From: an uncultured Clostridia bacterium
Lineage (GTDB): Bacteria; Bacillota; Clostridia; Monoglobales; Monoglobaceae
Assembly: GCA_947631965.1 (NCBI GenBank)
Contig: CANRNL010000009.1
Coordinates: 1-64,000 of the forward strand
Direction: 5' to 3'
Length of the DNA stretch: 64,000 nt
In this document: positions 61,265-64,000 of the stretch, one piece after another
Numbering within the stretch: the first letter of the stretch is position 1
Layout of the letters: each line of letters starts with the position of its first letter
Translations under genes and position numbers: made by a program
The notes under the pieces: generated by a model
Databases searched by the model: none
Seen by the model: only the letters and a program-made list of their open reading frames with translations
What the model was told of the DNA's origin: nothing

Positions 61265-64000
61265 TCAGTCTATTTCTATTGTTTCGTCACAGTTTAAAAA
61301 GTAAAGGTACTTGCCCTTAACGGGCTTTCCGAGTATCTGCGTAAGTCCTCTCGCGTAGTAGTCAAGCTGTACTCTGTAATGCTCGGCTCGCTGCATAACG
61401 TTTCCCGAATTTACATTGTCTGTTTTATAGTCGAGTATCACTATTCCGTCGCCCTCGGTGAAAAAGCAGTCTACCACTCCTTGGAGCAGTATTGTGCCTT
61501 CGCTCGACAGGTCGGGGTACAGCTCATTGGCGGGAAGCTCCATATAAAACTTGAACTCCCGTCTTACTTCGTCCGCCGCTTTGAGCCGTTTGCCCAGCCC
61601 GCTTCCGAAAAAACGCGCGGTGGCGTCGACGTCCACGGTCTGCGCCTGCTCGCGGGTCAGCATATCCTCGGCAATCATTTTTTCGATTTGACGTGAAATT
61701 TGCTCCGCCGTGTCTGAAGCGTTTATATCGAGGTGCTGCATAACAAAGTGCGTCACGGTGCCGCGCTCCAATCCTTTTTCGATTGAGGGCTTCTTCAAGG
61801 TTATATCTTCGATGCTCGATATTTTAGGCACATATACGTCGTCATCCGCCATTTGACTGCGCTTTATTTCGCTGACAGACATCTTTGAGGGAATTTTACC
61901 CAGCGCGGCGTGCGGATATATGTAGGACAATCTTTCGATAAGTTTTTCACGGACAAAACCATTGTCGGCTTCGCCGTTTATGTTTTCTGCGACTGTCGGG
62001 AACGGGTCTTGAACGTCTGTGTTTTGTATGACGTGTACTCCCGCCGAAAAGCCGTCCGCCGCCCGAAAGCCCTCGCCCGTTTCAATTTTATCGTCAAAGC
62101 CGCTCACGTCGTCGAGCGCGGCGGGCAGTATCCAGTCGCGGCAGCACAGGCAGCTCCTGACATAGCTCTCGGTAAGCGCGTTGTTTGCCTCTGCCGCAAG
62201 GGAGAGCTTCCTGTTCTTTCCGCCGTACCCGCAGAATATTATCAGCTTTTCTTTTGCGCGGGTCATAGCCACATACAAAAGACGCATTTCTTCCGACAGC
62301 GATTCGCGCTTTATATGCGCGCCGACCACCGATTTTGGCATCGACGGATAGCGTATGCGCCTGTCGGTATCAACATAGTCAAGACCGACACCGTATTTTT
62401 CGTGCCATACTATATTTGCCGAGGAATCAAAGTTAAACCTTGAAAATGTGTCCGCGATAACGACTACGGGAAATTCCAGACCTTTGGATTTATGAAAGGT
62501 CATTATCTGTACCGCGTTGCTCTCAAGCTCCTTTGCGGGGGTCAGGTCTGCTCCCGACTCTTTTAAAGTTTCAAGGTAGTTCATAAAGTTGAACAGTCCG
62601 CAAAGGCGCGTGCGCTCAAAGTCCGCCGCGTGACTTTGCAAAAGCCGCAGATTGCTCTGCTTCAGCGCGCCGTTTTTCATTGCGCCCGCCGCAAAATAGT
62701 AGCCGAAGTCGTTCAGAATATACCATATCAGCGTATCGACCGGAGTGTCCTCCGAAAGCTCACGCATACGGGTCAGCTTTTCGATAAAGCCGGCAGCTCT
62801 CTCATTGCCGTTCTCAGCCGCAGCCTTGAGCGCGGTATAGAAGTTCCCGCTCCTGTGCGGCGCGCGTATTTGCGCCAGCTCGTCCGCCGTGAATCCGAAC
62901 ATAGGCGAGCGCAGAACCGCCAGAAGCGGTATGTCCTGATACGGATTGTCTATTATCTGCAAGAACGAAAGCACGGTCTGCACCTCTACGGTGTTTAAAA
63001 AACTGCTCCCCGCTTCGGTATATACCGGAATACCGAGCGCGCTCATCGCGTCGGCGTACTCGCTCGCGCGCTTTTTGCCACGCATTAAAAGCGCAACGTC
63101 GCGGTACTCTATCGGGCGCATTTCCCGCAAATCGCGGTCATACACGAGCATACCGTCCTCACAGACGAGCTTTTTGATACGGGCCGCCACAATGCCCGCC
63201 TCGACGGTGCGCGAAACGCCGCGCCCATCATTTACGTCGGCTATTATTATTTCGGTTTCGTCGTCGTGATTTTTCGCCGGAGGATACTCCGCTCCGCAAA
63301 AAAGCATTTCGTCGGCGTTATACGTCACGTCGCCGACTTCTCGGCTCATTATTTTGCTGAAAATGTGATTTACGGTGTCAACGATATTTTGGCGGCTTCT
63401 GAAATTTTTGCTCAGACGCAAAAGCATACCGCCATCGCCGTTTACGGGGTCATATTGGCGGTACTTTTCGAGAAAGAGCCTCGGAGAGGCGTTGCGGAAG
63501 CCGTAAATGCTCTGTTTCATATCCCCCACCATAAATTTGTTGCCGCCTGAGGAAAGCATATTGAAAATTGCCTCCTGCAAATTACTGGTGTCCTGATATT
63601 CATCTATCAAAATTTCGCTGAATTTGCTTCGGAGCTTAAGCGCAATCTCGCTCGGATTTCCGCGCCCGTCCGACAAGAGCGCAAGCGCCTCGTGCTCCAA
63701 GTCGTTAAAGTCCAGATAGTTTCCGCTTCTTTTGAGCTTTGTGTGCTTTCGTGAAACCGCCAGCACGATATTTTTAAGTGTTTTGACTACGGGATACGAC
63801 TTGTAAAGCCTTGCCCTCATTTCGTCTGCGTCCGCAGGCATATTGTCTGACAAAAAAGCGTTAAGACTGTCTTTTGCGTTTTTGCGCAGAGCCTTTATTC
63901 TCTCTCCGACCTCTCGCTCCTCCTCGGAAGCGCCCCGAACGGAGGGCAGCCTGTTGCCGAGAGCCGCAGAAAGGCGCCTAAAATGTATCGGAATTTCTTC
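61265..64000 (-). CDS. addA: ATP-dependent helicase/nuclease subunit A, AddA (5' end outside window)
   Basis: The frame stays open to the right edge; a TTG at 63853 is internal. AddA with AddB resects double-strand breaks for recombination. The visible ~910 residues are the C-terminal two thirds. UvrD-type motifs include 'ILIDEYQDTSNLQ' (Walker B), 'LSKNFRSRQNIV', 'IMTFHKSKGLEFPVV' and 'RLLYVAMTRAKEKLI'. The C-terminal PD-(D/E)XK nuclease has 'LLQGVVDCFF' and 'IVILDYKTD'. The N-terminal Walker A is outside the window, and addB is expected upstream but not seen. Confidence 0.93.
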   Translation of the reverse strand, partial: EEIPIHFRRLSAALGNRLPSVRGASEEEREVGERIKALRKNAKDSLNAFLSDNMPADADEMRARLYKSYPVVKTLKNIVLAVSRKHTKLKRSGNYLDFNDLEHEALALLSDGRGNPSEIALKLRSKFSEILIDEYQDTSNLQEAIFNMLSSGGNKFMVGDMKQSIYGFRNASPRLFLEKYRQYDPVNGDGGMLLRLSKNFRSRQNIVDTVNHIFSKIMSREVGDVTYNADEMLFCGAEYPPAKNHDDETEIIIADVNDGRGVSRTVEAGIVAARIKKLVCEDGMLVYDRDLREMRPIEYRDVALLMRGKKRASEYADAMSALGIPVYTEAGSSFLNTVEVQTVLSFLQIIDNPYQDIPLLAVLRSPMFGFTADELAQIRAPHRSGNFYTALKAAAENGNERAAGFIEKLTRMRELSEDTPVDTLIWYILNDFGYYFAAGAMKNGALKQSNLRLLQSHAADFERTRLCGLFNFMNYLETLKESGADLTPAKELESNAVQIMTFHKSKGLEFPVVVIADTFSRFNFDSSANIVWHEKYGVGLDYVDTDRRIRYPSMPKSVVGAHIKRESLSEEMRLLYVAMTRAKEKLIIFCGYGGKNRKLSLAAEANNALTESYVRSCLCCRDWILPAALDDVSGFDDKIETGEGFRAADGFSAGVHVIQNTDVQDPFPTVAENINGEADNGFVREKLIERLSYIYPHAALGKIPSKMSVSEIKRSQMADDDVYVPKISSIEDITLKKPSIEKGLERGTVTHFVMQHLDINASDTAEQISRQIEKMIAEDMLTREQAQTVDVDATARFFGSGLGKRLKAADEVRREFKFYMELPANELYPDLSSEGTILLQGVVDCFFTEGDGIVILDYKTDNVNSGNVMQRAEHYRVQLDYYARGLTQILGKPVKGKYLYFLNCDETIEID

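Noticed and set aside
1-64000. tRNA, rRNA or tmRNA genes
   Set aside because: No cloverleaf with a GTTCRANNC loop or rRNA-like conserved stretch was recognised in any gap.

Overview
This 64 kb window is chromosomal DNA from an anaerobic, low-to-mid GC Gram-positive bacterium, most likely an uncultured member of class Clostridia (Bacillota). The indications are strong AGGAGG ribosome-binding sites, an S10-spc-alpha ribosomal cluster with zinc-type S14, an AbrB-type regulator, an AddA nuclease, a Rex regulator beside aconitase and isocitrate dehydrogenase, and a cellulase lipoprotein carrying S-layer-homology repeats. I cannot assign a genus. No rRNA, tRNA, CRISPR array, transposase or integrase is visible.

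Layout. 1-6.3 kb: the end of a large surface-type protein, a dCMP deaminase, then a rightward run of tsaE, tsaB, a D,D-carboxypeptidase, an AbrB regulator and ung. 6.3-7.0 kb: a MntA/HepT toxin-antitoxin pair. 7.0-25.4 kb: a long leftward stretch holding a cell-wall block (FHA protein, FtsW/RodA, transpeptidase), a metal exporter, a foldase lipoprotein, mfd, pth, prs, glmU, fba, an OGG-type glycosylase, a P-loop/Asp23 protein, rex, icd and acn. 25.5-29.1 kb: glutamine-dependent NAD synthetase and a GH5 cellulase. 29.2-32.2 kb: a BlaI/BlaR1-type pair bracketed by two related ~255-bp elements with 24-bp perfect terminal inverted repeats. 32.2-38.2 kb: mtaB, an HPr-like protein lacking the catalytic histidine, tadA, pyruvate phosphate dikinase and a metallo-beta-lactamase-fold hydrolase. 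38.2-39.5 kb: an AT-rich, hairpin-rich gap with one small membrane protein and a structured leader. 39.5-55.6 kb: the ribosomal supercluster rpsJ to rplQ with secY, adk, map, infA and rpoA. 55.7-60.6 kb: a very large multi-domain sensor kinase broken by three apparent frameshifts. 60.7-64 kb: a GNAT acetyltransferase and addA, which runs off the right edge.

How the parts relate. Several genes act on the tRNA anticodon loop (tsaE and tsaB for t6A37, mtaB for ms2t6A37, tadA for I34). Others form a wall-synthesis module probably tuned by Ser/Thr phosphorylation through FHA. The acn-icd-rex order points to redox control of the oxidative TCA branch that feeds glutamate synthesis. ppdK, fba and prs belong to central carbon metabolism. 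Consensus sigma-A promoters (17-bp spacers) can be read directly in front of comEB, tsaE, mntA, acn, nadE, blaI, mtaB, the HPr-like gene, rpsJ, rpmJ and the kinase.

The least ordinary items are the repeat-flanked BlaI/BlaR1 cassette with its unusual receptor tail, the invertible-looking repeat pair, the frameshifted kinase with a perfect palindrome at one break, the Crh-like HPr, and the structured RNA leaders in the ribosomal cluster.
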